From positions 124,001 to 188,000 of the forward strand of contig NZ_NJAK01000001.1 in assembly GCF_002632755.1 (NCBI RefSeq): 64,000 nucleotides of DNA, read 5' to 3'. Source of the DNA: Xenorhabdus ishibashii (GTDB lineage Bacteria > Pseudomonadota > Gammaproteobacteria > Enterobacterales > Enterobacteriaceae). Below the pieces are notes generated by a model. That model was given only the letters and a program-made list of their open reading frames with translations. It ran no database searches and was not told the DNA's origin. Numbering within the stretch: the first letter of the stretch is position 1; every line of letters starts with the position of its first letter. The translations under genes and the position numbers were made by a program. This document shows, one piece after another, positions 27,780 to 35,980 of the stretch.

Positions 27780-28439
27780 TTATCCACCGTGAGTTACCAT
27801 ATTTTGTGCATCAAGCAATCCACAGCGTATTGCCATATGGGTCAATTCTACATCACCTTTGATATTTAGTTTACTGAACATTCTATAGCGGTAACTATTC
27901 ACCGTTTTTGGACTCAGATTAAGCAACACAGAAATTTCATTAACTTTACGTCCCTGAGTTATCATTGTCATGATCTGCAATTCCCGCTTTGAAAGTCCGT
28001 CCAACGGGTTTTCTTTTGGTGGGGATAACTGGTTGAGAGCCATCTGCTGGGCTATGTCCGGGGAAATGTAACGCTGGCCTGCATAAACAGTCCGAATTGC
28101 ATTGATCATATCCTGAGGAGCTGCTGCCTTGCTCAAATATCCCCTAATCCCTGCTTGCATTACTTTTGTGGGTAAAGAACTTTCAGTATGGATAGTTAGC
28201 ATAATCACGCGTGTATCAGGTGAATAACGAATGATTTTCTTAGCTGCCTCCAACCCTCCTATACCGGGCATTCCCATATCCATTATGACGACATCCGTGC
28301 TGTTTGATCTACACCATCTGACCGCATCTTCTCCACTACTGGCTTCTCCTGCGACTTTTATCCCTTTTACATCATCAAGGATGCCTCTCACACCAATGCG
28401 CACCAGTTCATGGTCATCAACTAATAAAACATTAATCAA
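27780..28439 (-). CDS. uvrY: Response regulator UvrY/GacA
   Basis: The 219-residue regulator has a receiver domain with the phosphorylated Asp in VVIMDMGMPG and a LuxR/FixJ-type helix-turn-helix (LSKRELQIMTMITQGRKVNEISVLLNLSPKTVNSYRYRMFSKL). With BarA it activates csrB/csrC-type small RNAs and so governs secondary metabolism and virulence in many gammaproteobacteria. It is followed by uvrC. An insertion sequence ends 125 bp upstream of the start codon, transcribed in the same direction, and may have changed its expression. Confidence 0.97.
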   Translation of the reverse strand: MINVLLVDDHELVRIGVRGILDDVKGIKVAGEASSGEDAVRWCRSNSTDVVIMDMGMPGIGGLEAAKKIIRYSPDTRVIMLTIHTESSLPTKVMQAGIRGYLSKAAAPQDMINAIRTVYAGQRYISPDIAQQMALNQLSPPKENPLDGLSKRELQIMTMITQGRKVNEISVLLNLSPKTVNSYRYRMFSKLNIKGDVELTHMAIRCGLLDAQNMVTHGG

Positions 28440-28564
28440 ACAACATCTCCACTAACGTAATATTCCAATAATGATAAAATTAATAAACTCCAAAATAAAA
28501 TCGACATACCGAGTTTATCCTTATGATTTTCATAATATAAATTGGAAAGGATAACCTTCTCTCT

Positions 28565-29819
28565 CAGGGCGGGATTCCACTTTGTATTAAGTTTAATCAA
28601 ATATAAGCTGACTACGGAATTCCGCTGACCACATTGCTCTTCGGCGTTTAGCGGCCTGACTGTCCTTTATACTGGTATTTTGTTTAATCACATTTAATGC
28701 AATTCGATTAAAAAGGGCCATTTGTGCCGCCCCATCAGGATCTTTCAGCGAGATTGCATCTTCCCGAAAAGTGACGTCCAAAACCCAGTGCAGCTCATTT
28801 TCCACCGACCAATGCTTTCTTATTGCCGTGGCCGCTAGCTCCGCATCTAAAGGGAGTGAACTGACATACCAGCGTGAATCACGGTGAGGGGGGTGGCCTT
28901 TCACACTTCGTTCACTGACCACTTCGATAACCGATTGTATTGAAGGCCATTTTGCCTGAAATTCTTCTGACAACGTCGCACTAATTTGCATAACATGACG
29001 GAACTCCTCTCGTCCATGACCACTGCTTTTTTCTGTAAATTCAACAAGTTCATGACTTTCATAATGTGCAGCAAAATGGGATTTAACAAACTCAGCCAGA
29101 CTTTTTTGATTACCTTTGACACCCACAATAAAATCGCCGCCTCGTTGGGTAATTAACTCAAGGGTTTCTTTCTGACAATGCAGGGCATCCATCGTGACTA
29201 CAGCCCCATCAAGCGCCAATAATTCAATGAGTTGCCTTGCGACTGGGCCTTCTTTCCCTTTACTTTCTGCGACCCGATGATATAGGGCAACACCGGACTC
29301 GACATCATAAGCACTGACCACATGGAGGGCTTCAAACAGGGTGCCTTTGCAAGTGCCTCTCATCGTTTTTCCGTCAATAGCGATAAGGCTTCTCCCTGCC
29401 TTGACCCGGCGCTGGTTGATCCAGTCATAAAAGGCTTCAACCAGTGCATCCTGCTCTATCATTTTGATAATATTAGCAATACAGTGACGACGAGGAATGC
29501 CATGAGTAAAGCGCGTATATTTTTTAAGCCACTCAATTTGTATCTCACCAAACTCTTGAATCGCTTTCCAGCCAGAAGCCCCGCATAACACGGCTGCAAA
29601 AGCCAAAAAAATCACATCCATTAACTCATGCTTTTTATTGATATCAGAACGCGGGTCATCGATCTTACTGATAAAGTTAAAAATACTCATTATTACGATC
29701 GCTATTTTTATGGAATAGCGTGATCTTATCGTTTTAATGAGAGAAAGAGCTATAAGAAGTTATATTCTGGTCTTTATTTAACCTAAATAGCCTTACTAAA
29801 TATATGAGATCTCACCCTG
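28565..29819 (-). mobile_element. Complete ISAs1-family insertion sequence
   Basis: The element is 1,255 bp with imperfect terminal inverted repeats (CAGGGCGGGATTCCA at the left, CAGGGTGAGATCTCA at the right read inward, 11 of 15 matching). It is flanked by the perfect 10-bp target duplication CCTTCTCTCT at 28555-28564 and 29820-29829. A single intact transposase fills it. The perfect duplication and intact gene indicate a recent, potentially active insertion. It lies in the upstream region of uvrY. Confidence 0.93.
28593..29690 (-). CDS. ISAs1-family transposase
   Basis: The 365-residue protein matches the family that includes the E. coli H-repeat proteins: ISKIDDPRSDINKKHELMDV at the start, then the DDE-type core with SLIAIDGKTMRG, GAVVTMDALHCQ and WSVENELHWVLDVTFREDAI. 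It is full length and uninterrupted, so the element can probably still move. Confidence 0.95.
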   Translation of the reverse strand: MSIFNFISKIDDPRSDINKKHELMDVIFLAFAAVLCGASGWKAIQEFGEIQIEWLKKYTRFTHGIPRRHCIANIIKMIEQDALVEAFYDWINQRRVKAGRSLIAIDGKTMRGTCKGTLFEALHVVSAYDVESGVALYHRVAESKGKEGPVARQLIELLALDGAVVTMDALHCQKETLELITQRGGDFIVGVKGNQKSLAEFVKSHFAAHYESHELVEFTEKSSGHGREEFRHVMQISATLSEEFQAKWPSIQSVIEVVSERSVKGHPPHRDSRWYVSSLPLDAELAATAIRKHWSVENELHWVLDVTFREDAISLKDPDGAAQMALFNRIALNVIKQNTSIKDSQAAKRRRAMWSAEFRSQLIFD

Positions 29820-30043
29820 CCTTCTCTCTGGAGTGATATCAAAACCTTTTGGATGAGATAACGGAGTATACTAACATTAGTGCAAAACAGAAAGAAAATT
29901 GTCACATGTCAATGAAAGGAAATGAATATATAGCCAATTGATTTAATTTAATATTTTTTAAAAATATATCCCTATATTATTCATAGTAACCCATTTTAAT
30001 CCAGAACAATATGAGGGCGATATTTTCCCCCATATTGCAACGA

Positions 30044-30445
30044 TTATTTAAATAAGTTAAGGATATCCTCTTTAGTCAGCATAGGCGTTTTTTCAACAAA
30101 GTTATAATACGCAGGCTTGCTATCCACATAAATTTGGCGAGATAATTTACCTAAATGACTATTATCAAACAATGCAACTGGAACATAATAAGTACTTGGG
30201 TGGTGCAAATGGTAAAAAAGGTGTGTGCCGCACCTATTACAAAAAGCGCGTTCTGCCCATTCGGATGACGGATATGTTGAAATATTTTCAGCTCCCTCTA
30301 TTTTTAAATCATCCTTACAGTCTACAGATAAAAATGGACCACCACTCCATTTTTGACAAGTTTCACAATGACATACATTAATATCTTCAATGTATTGTTT
30401 GGTTTTTACACCCACCGCACCGCATAAACAACGACCTTTATTCAT
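30044..30445 (-). CDS. GFA-family zinc protein
   Basis: The 133-residue protein carries the GFA (glutathione-dependent formaldehyde-activating enzyme-like) fold with its Cys ligands in GRCLCGAVG, CHCETCQKWSGGPF and FCNRCGTHLFY. The family binds two zinc ions and includes enzymes acting on glutathione adducts, but most members have no proven substrate. It is a single cytoplasmic gene with its own upstream region. The family is sure, the reaction is not. Confidence 0.9.
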   Translation of the reverse strand: MNKGRCLCGAVGVKTKQYIEDINVCHCETCQKWSGGPFLSVDCKDDLKIEGAENISTYPSSEWAERAFCNRCGTHLFYHLHHPSTYYVPVALFDNSHLGKLSRQIYVDSKPAYYNFVEKTPMLTKEDILNLFK

Positions 30446-30621
30446 TATTTCACTCTCTATCTATAATAAATTTATAGTGAAAACTCTTATATCTGAGATT
30501 GAATAAATCTACTACTCTATTTCATCAAAAATACCATGCTCATTACAATGGTTCTCTAACTTTTAGCCATACAAATAAGTTCTAGAAACATTAAGTTACA
30601 GCTTGATGGCAGAAGAATAAC

Positions 30622-31008
30622 TTATTTATTTTTCACATCTTTGTTATCCTCTTCTTCATCATCATCATCATCATCATCATCAATGTGCCAGCTATGCAGT
30701 ATTCGGTGGACAAAAGGTGTCACCACCATACCTATAGCGATAAAAAAGATAGCCTGAAGGAATAGCCCATAAATGGCAGCGAAATATTTTCCCAGAGTAC
30801 TGACTGGTTCAATATGCAAGGTTTGTGTTCCAATCATTGAAACTGAATTTAGTATTGCATCAGGAATAGCATGGCTCTCGATCAAGAAAAAACCCAGTAC
30901 ACCAGGAATAATACCGATCAGAAAAATAAGGAATGCATGCAAAAGAAAGCGCAGTATCCGTAAAAGAAATCGGTCAAAGCTAATTAATTTATCAGTAAAT
31001 TTTTCCAT
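30622..31008 (-). CDS. Small membrane protein with acidic Asp8/Glu tail
   Basis: The 128-residue protein has hydrophobic segments at about 18-42 and 85-105 and a loop between them (SMIGTQTLHIEPVSTLGKYFAAIYG) reminiscent of a pore loop in two-segment ion channels. It ends in a cytoplasmic acidic tail DDDDDDDDEEEDN. The Asp run comes from eight ATC triplets (30658-30681 on the plus strand), a repeat likely to vary in number. I recognise no named family; a channel-like role is only a guess. Confidence 0.7.
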   Translation of the reverse strand: MEKFTDKLISFDRFLLRILRFLLHAFLIFLIGIIPGVLGFFLIESHAIPDAILNSVSMIGTQTLHIEPVSTLGKYFAAIYGLFLQAIFFIAIGMVVTPFVHRILHSWHIDDDDDDDDEEEDNKDVKNK

Positions 31009-31051
31009 ACCAGATCCCCACTAATAAATTAGTTACCCTGGTGATTGTATG

Positions 31052-31984
31052 TTAGTTTTTATTTTTATCAATGATCATGAGCCGGACATCCCTCAATATT
31101 CCCTGCCCCAAGAACACACCCACAATAGTGATAACAACACCAATCATTTGTGACAAACTGGGTATATTTCCTATCATTAACTGTATCATGAGTGCAAATA
31201 TGGGAACAAAGTTAAAAAATACCGCCGTTTTCCCTGCCCCACGAATAGCGACACCCATATTCCAAAAAAGATAGGCAACAGTGGAACCACCAATACCTAT
31301 ATAGAAACAGGCCAAATGGCTTTCAAATGTTCCGGAAGATAATGCAGCCATTGGTGATTCCACAAAAATCGCAATAAACACTAATATGATCGCACCAAAA
31401 GACATCGTCCAGCTCGTAGTCGCTAATGGCGTCGCATCTTTGATAAATATCCGTGTTCCCACTGTGTAGATTGACCAACCAAGACTTCCCATAAAAATGA
31501 TTATATCGCCGGTTACTACCTGATTAACACCGTCCAAAATCAATTCACCATTGGTAATAACCAAAGCAACTCCCAACAAACTGATCACCATACCAACAAC
31601 TCGCATCAATCCAGGTAACCGACGATTTACAATAGATTCCAGAATATTGGTAGAGATAGGCGTCGTTGCCACAATCAAAGCAGCAGTAACCGGATTGGAA
31701 CTTTGCAGGCCGACAAAAAATGCCCCATTAAATCCTGCTACACCAATTGCCCCAAGAACAATAAATGCCCGCCAGTTTTGTTTCAAGACTTTACTATGAA
31801 TTCCCTCTTTCCATGCCAAAAAAATAAAAATACAGATAACGGCATAGAAAAAACGCTCAACAGAAGCTGTCCACGGTGGCAAACTCGTAAGTGCAAATTT
31901 CGTTACCTGAAAATTTGATCCCCAAAAGAATGTTGCAATTAACGTCAGTACAATCGCTAACTGTGGAGTTGTTCTCATATTCAT
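31052..31984 (-). CDS. EamA/DMT-family transporter
   Basis: The 310-residue inner-membrane protein has ten hydrophobic segments in two EamA repeats (about 8-140 and 155-298), the family layout. Features include FFWGSNFQVTKFALTSLPP near the start and STVAYLFWNMGV in the second half. Members export amino acids, metabolites or drugs; the substrate here is unknown. It is divergent from a LysR-type regulator, which is the usual local control. Confidence 0.93.
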   Translation of the reverse strand: MNMRTTPQLAIVLTLIATFFWGSNFQVTKFALTSLPPWTASVERFFYAVICIFIFLAWKEGIHSKVLKQNWRAFIVLGAIGVAGFNGAFFVGLQSSNPVTAALIVATTPISTNILESIVNRRLPGLMRVVGMVISLLGVALVITNGELILDGVNQVVTGDIIIFMGSLGWSIYTVGTRIFIKDATPLATTSWTMSFGAIILVFIAIFVESPMAALSSGTFESHLACFYIGIGGSTVAYLFWNMGVAIRGAGKTAVFFNFVPIFALMIQLMIGNIPSLSQMIGVVITIVGVFLGQGILRDVRLMIIDKNKN

Positions 31985-32093
31985 AATCCTAATTTTTAAT
32001 TTATCTCAATCAAAGTAATCATTGTGACATCTTTTAAAATTGAAATATTTAGACGATATTGGTAATCAAATTTTCATAAACGGAAAACAAATT

Positions 32094-32963
32094 GTGCAAT
32101 CACTTATTTGGGATGATATTCGAATATTCTTGGCAGTCGCACGAACAAGTACGATTAGTAAAGCGGCCGAGCTTCTTGGTATTGGTGTAGCAACGGTATC
32201 GAGAAAAATCGAACGTTTGGAAAATACCTTTGGCATGCCCTTATTTTTACGGCACCAAACAGGTTATCAACTAACAGAATATGGCGCAGAACTATTGGAA
32301 AAAGCCAAAGCCATGGAAATAGCCGCAAATTCATTTTTGTTTGAAACCGATCTGCGGGCAACTATTGCGGGAAATGTACGTCTTGCCACACTCGAAACAT
32401 TATCCAATCATTTAATTATGTCAAACTTGCCGGCCTTACAAAAAAACTATCCAAATCTGACATTAGAAATCACAACAGATAACTACCCTGTAAACCTTCA
32501 CCGCCGTGATGCTGACTTAGCACTTCGTATCATCAGACCTGAGAAAGGTCATGTTAATGTCCGGCAACTTGGAACTCTGGGATTTGGCCTTTATGGAAGT
32601 AAAACCTACTTAGCTACTTGCCCCCCTGGTATATTTAGAGGTGAATACAACGACGCCAATTTTATTGGCTGGGCAAGTGAATATTCGCAACTTCCTTCCG
32701 TTAACTGGCTTAGACAAGCCTTACAAGGGCGTTCACTTTCTGTCGCAACAACTTCGATTTGTTCTCAAATTGCGGCAGCAAATGCGGGTTTGGGATTAGC
32801 CGTGTTGCCCCATATTGCGGCCAATGACGCAGGGCTTATTTGTATTTTGCCCGATTTAGGTATAGATAGACCCATCTGGCTTGTTATTCAATCTGATTTG
32901 GCTCACTCTCCCAGGATACGAAAAGTGGCAGATTTTTTGGCAGATGTGGTTTTTCAAAATTAG
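32094..32963 (+). CDS. LysR-family transcriptional regulator
   Basis: The protein has about 289 residues from a GTG at 32094. The N-terminal helix-turn-helix reads DDIRIFLAVARTSTISKAAELLGIGVATVSRKIERLE, followed by a substrate-binding domain. A TTG at 32040 would add 18 residues but the family starts close to DDIRIF. It is divergent from the EamA transporter gene and probably regulates it and itself from the shared 100-bp gap. Confidence 0.92.
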   Translation: MQSLIWDDIRIFLAVARTSTISKAAELLGIGVATVSRKIERLENTFGMPLFLRHQTGYQLTEYGAELLEKAKAMEIAANSFLFETDLRATIAGNVRLATLETLSNHLIMSNLPALQKNYPNLTLEITTDNYPVNLHRRDADLALRIIRPEKGHVNVRQLGTLGFGLYGSKTYLATCPPGIFRGEYNDANFIGWASEYSQLPSVNWLRQALQGRSLSVATTSICSQIAAANAGLGLAVLPHIAANDAGLICILPDLGIDRPIWLVIQSDLAHSPRIRKVADFLADVVFQN

Positions 32964-33131
32964 GATAAACTGTCGGGACGATCACACAGATAAAATCGGA
33001 TAAAATAATTTCCTATCCGATTTTACATACATATTATTTACAATCCATTTATTCACGTTATGATATGGTTATGATATTGTGAATTACAACATAGCCTAAT
33101 AGTTATAGAATTAGGTAAATTCAAGATTAAT

Positions 33132-33176
33132 ATGAAAGGTATCACTACCTCATTAAACCAATTTCTTAAAAAATAA
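33132..33176 (+). pseudogene. Truncated copy of the precursor-like peptide gene
   Basis: A 14-codon frame reads MKGITTSLNQFLKK and aligns with the first 14 residues of the peptide gene at 34631 (MENITIELNEWFEE), with identical M, I, T, L and N. Upstream DNA is also shared: the word ATTTACAATCCAT occurs about 90-110 bp before both starts. A stop cuts the frame before any core region. It is probably a decayed duplicate or a leader peptide of the following gene. Confidence 0.5.
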
Positions 33177-33349
33177 ACGTTTTAACAATTTATTGAAACA
33201 TAATGCAGTAAGACGCTAATTCCATCATCAGGGCATCCAAGTGATTTTTCTAAAATTGATATATATTCTTTATTATTACTAATATACCACTATTTTCATA
33301 TATAGAAAAAATAGGGGAACACTTTCTCATTTTTAATCATGAGGTTATT

Positions 33350-34342
33350 ATGTTAATCATTGATGAAAAAAACAAAAGTATAAGAAACATGTTTTCTAAC
33401 TTGTTTCATCATCCTTCAGTCAATAAAAAGAAAGAAAATGGAGAGATCATTAACTTATTAATTGGATGGGATGAGCAACATAAGAATATTATTGAAAATA
33501 TTTCAAGTGCCGCGACAGAATTCCCTTTATTGGAAACTTACTTACTGCCTCTCGATTCTACCCCCTCATCAATTTTAATTGAACAAATTAAAAAATGTGA
33601 TATTTTCATGTTTTTTTATCTTTCATCAACATTAAAGCCTTTTACACCATCTGGGCCTCAGTTTTTGTCTCCCATAAGGCAAGTCATGCAAGAAAATTGG
33701 AGAAAATCAATTATCTTTAAGGATTATGGTGAACATTTTTATGAAGCTTTCTCTGAGCAAATAGAAATAATAAGTAATAGAAACCAATCCCTCATAAATC
33801 TTGCTATGGCAAGTAAACAAATTATCTTTGAACAAGGGAATGATTGCATTCTTACCGCAACAATTAGCGAAAACCAATCATGGACATCAATTGATGGTAA
33901 AGATAGTTATGATATCACTCCTGGTGAAATAGCAACAAAACTGCACAATCTAGAAGGATGTATCACTTTTAGTGGTACTTTTCTCAGTACTATCCCTTTT
34001 GCTATTAAATATGGTGTCGTAAAAGATTTTTTCAAAATAAAAGTAAAAAATAGCCAAGTCATTGACTTTACATGCCATGACCCTATTTTCTCCCAAGATT
34101 TTGACAAATATTTATCCGCAAATCCAAGCAATAGTGTAATTGAAGAATTTGGTATTGGGACAAACTATGGTGTTAAAAGGTTGTACGGCTTAAACGCTGG
34201 TTTTGAAGAGCGGCATCCTGGCTTGCATCTTGGATTAGGTGGTGGTGCAATGGGTAGCCACCATTTAGATCTTATTTTTCAAGGAGGAAAACTATTCTTT
34301 GATAAGAAAAATTTTTTTAATAATAAATTATTTAATATTTAG
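33350..34342 (+). CDS. M29 aminopeptidase/NicX-like metalloenzyme
   Basis: The 330-residue cytoplasmic protein resembles the M29 (AmpS/AmpT) and NicX fold. The first half has a Rossmann-like part (NLLIGWDEQHKNIIENISSAA, CDIFMFFYLSS) and the TPGEIATKLHNLEGCITFSG segment. The C-terminal part has candidate metal ligands in VIEEFGIGTNYG (Glu), HPGLHLGLGGG (His) and GSHHLDLIF (His, Asp). In M29 peptidases these positions hold two metals; in NicX one iron cleaves a pyridine ring. Overall similarity looks remote, so the reaction is open. It is flanked by two copies of a short peptide gene, which suggests action on that peptide. A good ribosome binding site (GAGGTTATT) precedes the ATG. The gene is very AT-rich, unlike its surroundings. 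Confidence 0.6.
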   Translation: MLIIDEKNKSIRNMFSNLFHHPSVNKKKENGEIINLLIGWDEQHKNIIENISSAATEFPLLETYLLPLDSTPSSILIEQIKKCDIFMFFYLSSTLKPFTPSGPQFLSPIRQVMQENWRKSIIFKDYGEHFYEAFSEQIEIISNRNQSLINLAMASKQIIFEQGNDCILTATISENQSWTSIDGKDSYDITPGEIATKLHNLEGCITFSGTFLSTIPFAIKYGVVKDFFKIKVKNSQVIDFTCHDPIFSQDFDKYLSANPSNSVIEEFGIGTNYGVKRLYGLNAGFEERHPGLHLGLGGGAMGSHHLDLIFQGGKLFFDKKNFFNNKLFNI

Positions 34343-34630
34343 ATTGACAATAACTTCATAAAGTTCAATTATAATATATAACAATCAATAAAAACAATAA
34401 TACAGTTATTTTAAAAGCCAAAAATAGACTAAACAGTAAAACCTTTATAAATTTTTAATAAAATCGTGCCATTACACCAGATGAAATAATTTTTTATTTT
34501 TTGTACAACATATTTATTTACAATCCATGTTCCTTCATTATCATATAACATTGTTACCTGCAATATATCATAGATAAATTATTCTTCATTATAGTCCAAT
34601 CATCATAAACTTAGTAAAACTGAGGTTAAT

Positions 34631-34750
34631 ATGGAAAATATCACTATCGAATTAAACGAATGGTTTGAAGAAGAAACTTTTGAAGAGGCGGTTGAAATTA
34701 TGCAAGAAAAGGCTGTTGTTCCCGTTGGAACAGCCATGTGGCCTATTTAA
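34631..34750 (+). CDS. 39-residue precursor-like peptide
   Basis: The frame has a proper ribosome binding site (GAGG, 5 bp before ATG) and a strong terminator 44 bp after its stop, so it is a genuine small transcription unit. The N-terminal 26 residues are acidic and helical (MENITIELNEW, then Glu-rich), like a recognition leader. The C-terminal 12 are uncharged, AVVPVGTAMWPI, like a core of a ribosomally made, modified peptide. There is no Cys or Ser and only one Thr in this part, so lanthionine or azole chemistry is unlikely; Trp, Pro or the C-terminal Ile could be modified or cleaved. No known precursor family is recognised. The only enzyme nearby is the M29/NicX-like protein upstream. Confidence 0.6.
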   Translation: MENITIELNEWFEEETFEEAVEIMQEKAVVPVGTAMWPI

Positions 34751-34793
34751 AAGAGTATATGTTCTTCGCATTATTATATTAATGATTATATAG

Positions 34794-34817
34794 GACGGAG
34801 AAGTGATTCTCCGTCTT
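34794..34817 (+). terminator. Strong terminator after the precursor-like peptide gene
   Basis: GACGGAGAA and TTCTCCGTC form a 9-bp stem with a GTGA tetraloop, followed by TTCATATTT. It ends the short transcription unit. Confidence 0.8.
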
Positions 34818-34892
34818 CATATTTCAAATTTTCTGCAAAATCCCTTTTGCCAAGAACCAGTTTATTATTTGCTACCATAATCCCTAAAAACA

Positions 34893-35396
34893 TTATACAA
34901 ATCGACTATTAATTAATGCCATTCCCATCACATCACAATATTGACCATCTCTAAATGACTGCATACGCCGTATGCCTTCAGCTTCAAAACCAAACTTTTT
35001 ATACAGAGCAATTGCTTTTTCATTATCAGTAAAAACTTCCAGTTCAATTCTGATGCAGCCTAACCAATTGAATACATAGTCAATGGTAAAAGCCATCAAC
35101 TTTGAACCAACACCCTTACCAAAATAAGCCGCATCAACACCAATACCAATTCCCACGGCATGTCTACGTCTCGGATTGGCATAGGTAAATAACGCTATTG
35201 TACCCACGACCTTGCCATTTACTTCGGCCACAAAATCAATATGCCCTTGTGTTTTATTTAATTTTAAACGTTCACGCCACATTTCATGCGAAGGACATGG
35301 TCGTTGTAACGTATTGGAGTAAACATCAGGGTGACTAAAGATTCGTTGATAATGCTCAGCATCTTCTGGCTCAGTTGCCCTTATTATAATTTCCAT
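34893..35396 (-). CDS. GNAT acetyltransferase, YhhY/AaaT-like
   Basis: The 167-residue enzyme shows the GNAT fold with the acetyl-CoA loop (GVDAAYFGKGVGSKLM) and the end motif ALYKKFGFEAEGIRR. The N-terminus (IIIRATEPEDAEHYQRIFSHPDVYSNTLQRPCPSHEMWRERL) closely follows E. coli YhhY, an L-amino-acid N-acetyltransferase acting on residues such as Phe and Met. Substrate here is inferred. It converges on the precursor-like peptide gene and has its own promoter side, so a link to that peptide is not implied by orientation. Confidence 0.85.
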   Translation of the reverse strand: MEIIIRATEPEDAEHYQRIFSHPDVYSNTLQRPCPSHEMWRERLKLNKTQGHIDFVAEVNGKVVGTIALFTYANPRRRHAVGIGIGVDAAYFGKGVGSKLMAFTIDYVFNWLGCIRIELEVFTDNEKAIALYKKFGFEAEGIRRMQSFRDGQYCDVMGMALINSRFV

Positions 35397-35538
35397 ACAC
35401 AGCCTCTTTTCAGCTTGTTCTCTTTATTACTACCTGATAAAAAAACAAATGTAAATAGTGTGTTAACATTCATTTAAATTAGTAATCCAACCTACTATTG
35501 ATGTTATTTTATACCACCTTATTTTCTTTGGAGCACAT

Positions 35539-35922
35539 ATGGATCAGGAAAATGTAGCCATTTTTGAATTACTCAAAAATCTTGAAGTGAGTCTTCACAG
35601 TAAAAAAAGAAATAATACCGATTGGCTGAATATGATATTACACGATGATTTTCTGGAAATTAGTAAATCAGGTTATGTTTATACTAAAAAAGAGGTGATT
35701 AATGCATTAATTACAGAAACAAAAACTACTTTTCAACTTTTCTCAAAAGATTTTTTTATGAATTGTCTTGATAAAAATATTGTATTACTGACTTATCAGT
35801 CTTATGAACTTGATCGAACTGGCAACCCATTCAATCAGGCACTTCGTTCATCAATTTGGCAATTATCTTCAACCGATAAATGGCAACTTAGATTTCATCA
35901 AGGTACGATCACGCCTGCTTAA
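35539..35922 (+). CDS. DUF4440/NTF2-like protein
   Basis: The 127-residue protein fits the DUF4440 layout of an NTF2-like cone: an N-terminal helix (LLKNLEVSLHSKKRNN), DWLNMILHDDFLEISKSGYVYTKKEVINAL, then LTYQSYELDR and RSSIWQLSSTDKWQLRFHQGT. Such proteins are stand-alone small-molecule binding folds with mostly unknown roles. A ribosome binding site (TTGGAG) precedes the ATG. Confidence 0.8.
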   Translation: MDQENVAIFELLKNLEVSLHSKKRNNTDWLNMILHDDFLEISKSGYVYTKKEVINALITETKTTFQLFSKDFFMNCLDKNIVLLTYQSYELDRTGNPFNQALRSSIWQLSSTDKWQLRFHQGTITPA

Positions 35923-35930
35923 GATAAAAA

Positions 35931-35951
35931 ATGGCCCAATATTTGGGCCAT
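35931..35951 (-). terminator. Terminator for cycA
   Basis: ATGGCCCAA and TTGGGCCAT form a 9-bp stem with a 3-base loop. On the minus strand it is followed by TTTTTTATC. It lies 30 bp past the cycA stop codon. Confidence 0.75.
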
Positions 35952-35980
35952 ATCAAAATTAATTGACAGGATTATTTTAC

